This document shows positions 21,410 to 23,664 of a stretch of 23,664 nucleotides of DNA, piece after piece (the first letter of the stretch is position 1; each line of letters begins with the position of its first letter). The stretch covers positions 1 to 23,664 of the forward strand of contig MSJH02000492.1 of assembly GCA_001931875.2 (NCBI GenBank), written 5' to 3'. Under the pieces are notes generated by a model. The model did not search any database. It had not been told where the DNA came from and saw only the letters and a list, made by a program, of their open reading frames with translations. A program made the position numbers and the translations under genes. The stretch comes from Byssochlamys sp. IMV 00236 (Eukaryota; Ascomycota; Eurotiomycetes; Eurotiales; Thermoascaceae).

Positions 21410-22697
21410 ATGCCACAAGAAAATCTCTTCCCTCAGAATTTTCAACCACCTCAACCTCAGCATATATTTGATCCTAACACAGGGCTTTACCAAGCTGATA
21501 TACCTTTACAATTTGCTGCCTCAGTTCCTCACCGTCAGCCACAACACTCTTCACCGCCACCACAACGACAACAACAAGGCCCTCCTCATCAACCCTTAGC
21601 CTTTCAACATGCACCATTTCAAAATGCAGATGTTCCCTTTCAAAATCCAGAGGTTATGATGCCGCCCTCCTGTAAATAATAGTCAATACTAAAAATGGAA
21701 AGAAAAAAAGACTAATGATCCTATAGGTTTAACCAACTATCCTAATAGTCCATTTGAGAGACAGGAACCCTTGATGCCCACGGGAGGCGGTAGTACAAGC
21801 AGACAGGTACAGACTAAGGCCGAAAGAAGAGCTGAGCATAATGCCACTGAGAGACTTCGACGAGAAAACTTGAATGCTAAATTCCAACAACTGGCACACA
21901 TCTTACCTAACCTTCAAAATGATACTCGACATTCTAAAAGTGCAATCATTGATCGAACGTTGGATTATGTGAAAGGATCGATTCTAAAAGAAGAACGTAT
22001 GCAAAACCGAATAAAGGAGCTTGAAAAGATCAATAGCTATTTGTTATCTCAATTGGATGATCGTAGTACAGGGACGAGCTATAAAAGAAAAAAGTCGACT
22101 CAAATCGAACCTTCTCCGTCACCCGTTCCAGCTTCTTCGCCAAGTCCCAATTCAGTCATATCTGAGGAATTGAACCATATGGAGGATCCGATAGCAGAAC
22201 AGCCACCGATAATTCATAAACAAGGATTACAAAACAACAAGGCCAACGGATTCTTTGGAGAACCCCACGTTTCAAGTACGGTCACGAATCACCCAACACC
22301 CAACACAACCGCAACCGTTCGAGTCCCTAGTAATGATAATAATAATAATAATAACAGCAACGCTCGTTCTGTATCACCTTTGTCGGCTACGGTTACCCCG
22401 AGAACGGCGTATCATGTAAATAATAACTGGCCCAATAATAATAATGGATTTATGAACAACCAACATCCTATAAAGCAAGAACAGATGCTATATTGTGATA
22501 TCGAACGACTTTGTACAATGATGACGACAGATCCATTTATGAGATATCGAGATGAAGAGGATTCAAATGGTAATCATTCACCACCTATGAATACATTTGC
22601 AGGACAGCAACAACGCCAATATATCTCTATGATCAATCACTCACAACCCATCATGAACCACAATGAACATTTATATCATTTAATGCAGCGACAATAA
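21410..22697 (+). CDS. bHLH transcription factor
   Basis: Predicted E-box-binding regulator, 410 residues in two exons (21410-21671 and 21727-22697, phase 1, intron 55 nt). Residues 1-100 are Pro/Gln-rich, probably an activation region. The basic region is at about 118-133 (KAERRAEHNATERLRR) with His125, Glu129 and Arg133 in the places that define group-B bHLH proteins binding CACGTG-type E-boxes. The helix-loop-helix runs to about 175 (FQQLAHILPNL, loop, SKSAIIDRTLDYV) and continues into a short coiled segment (ERMQNRIKELEKINSYLLSQL) that may act as a zipper. The rest is Ser/Pro/Asn-rich, with a poly-Asn stretch encoded by an AAT repeat. Fungal relatives regulate morphology, metabolism or phosphate response; which applies here cannot be told. 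Confidence 0.9.
22331..22354 (+). repeat. AAT trinucleotide repeat coding poly-Asn
   Basis: Consecutive AAT codons in the bHLH gene encode an Asn run; a slippage-prone site likely to vary in length between strains. Confidence 0.75.
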
Positions 22698-23633
22698 GTA
22701 TATTATGAATTCTATTTATTACATCGTCCTTCATTCATCCATACCCTACGTTTATATGCCCCTCCTCCCCCTTTTCCTCCTTTTTTTATAGCTATATTCT
22801 ATAACAAGCATAACATAAATAACACTAATGATTTGTATGTATCTTTTCCCTTTCCTGTAGCCAGAAAAAAAAAAGTTTTTGCCTTGTTTTCTCTTTTACA
22901 AAAAATAAATAAAAATCAGATGATGATCAACTATTACATAATAACCAAAAAGAACAAGAGAAAAAAGAGGGAGCTTATTTTTTATCCTGACAAATTATTC
23001 AGTAGTTACTGACAGTGTACAACTTGCTCCTTTTAGGACAAATTCGCTAAATTGCGCGCGCGCGTATAGGACTTTTTATTATTATTTTTATTTTTCAGAC
23101 ACGGACAAAGCCGCATCAGCTTGTTACAAGGCACACAAAAGAATGTTGCCCATCACTTCTTTACACCCAATTCAACCTAAAAGTAGCATGGTCTGAGAAA
23201 AAAATACGGGTAAAGTCATCAAAATAGAAAAGATCTTTTTTAAAAAAAAGGAGGCACCTTCATTCATAGAAAGGGCATATTTTTTTTTCTTCTGCATTAG
23301 GGAAGTGCGATCAAATGATGTTAATTCAGATGACTGAAACTTTAATTATACAAAGAATCCTGTGAGATCATTGCCGGACGCCCTCCTCAGTTTGCCAATT
23401 TCATCATCATCTGAAATATGTCCACAAGAAAGAGTTTTCTGAATATCACAAAGGTTCAACAAAAGATATATAGTTTATTAATAACGCATGAATGAGACAA
23501 TAAAAAGGGGGGAAAGAATATTGCGCGTAAATAAAACTCTAAAGGGATATAAAGTATATTTCCAAGCTTAGAATGAACAACATAGGGGGTTCTCTTTTGT
23601 AATTGATAAATACAGAATATATCATTCAAAAAG

Positions 23634-23664
<31 letters not shown>
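22698..23664. other. Right-end non-coding region
   Basis: No supportable gene. It includes several AATAAA-like strings after the bHLH stop (near 22905), a (GC)5G run at 23054-23064, a TTGCGCGTAAAT at 23521-23532 that resembles the one in the DDAH promoter, a ~38-codon minus-strand open stretch at about 23346-23465 lacking an ATG (possibly a terminal exon of a gene beyond the window), and a final 31-A run at 23634-23664. Confidence 0.5.

Overview
AT-rich eukaryotic DNA carrying nine well-supported protein genes plus one very small gene. Almost every gene is interrupted by short GT..AG introns of roughly 45-90 nt, intergenic regions are full of long A/T homopolymers, and there are no operons, Shine-Dalgarno sites or prokaryotic mobile elements. 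Gene content (a mitochondrial Mrp51/bS1m-type protein, an Lcb3-type phosphatase, an Msn2/4-class zinc-finger protein, a CipC/DUF3759 protein, an LMBD1-type cobalamin protein, a DDAH) indicates a fungus, most likely an early-diverging one (Mucoromycota, Mucorales-like). The order is an inference. The window starts with 23 A and ends with 31 A, which looks like a contig broken at homopolymers.

Layout. 81-1095 (-): DDAH, four exons. 1096-4235: mostly non-coding, with a dense cluster of hairpins at 2045-2218. 4236-4476 (-): a two-exon, 59-residue CCHC zinc-motif gene. 4543-6253: non-coding plus a decayed reading frame. 6254-8127 (+): long-chain-base-1-phosphate phosphatase, ten exons. 8139-9118 (-): AIG1/GIMAP-like GTPase, converging on the phosphatase with only 11 bp between the stop codons. 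9184-10534 (-): coiled-coil protein lying 65 bp upstream of the GTPase. 10535-11923: non-coding with small spliced or decayed ORFs. 11924-13170 (+): beta-trefoil/CipC fusion protein, seven exons. 13257-14201 (+): Mrp51-like mitoribosomal protein. 14321-16379 (+): LMBD1-like lysosomal cobalamin protein, nine exons. 17613-18639 (+): two-finger C2H2 regulator with an intron in its 5' leader. 18640-21409: 2.8 kb apparently non-coding. 21410-22697 (+): bHLH transcription factor. 22698-23664: non-coding.

The genes do not form one pathway; they are mixed housekeeping and regulatory functions. The spots most worth following are the tiny CCHC gene, the GTPase/coiled-coil pair whose reading frames could be joined by splicing, the trefoil-CipC fusion, the zinc-finger leader intron that ends exactly at the ATG and removes a minimal upstream ORF, and the hairpin cluster. 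Exon boundaries were derived by hand from GT/AG sites and preserved reading frame; none has been checked against transcripts.
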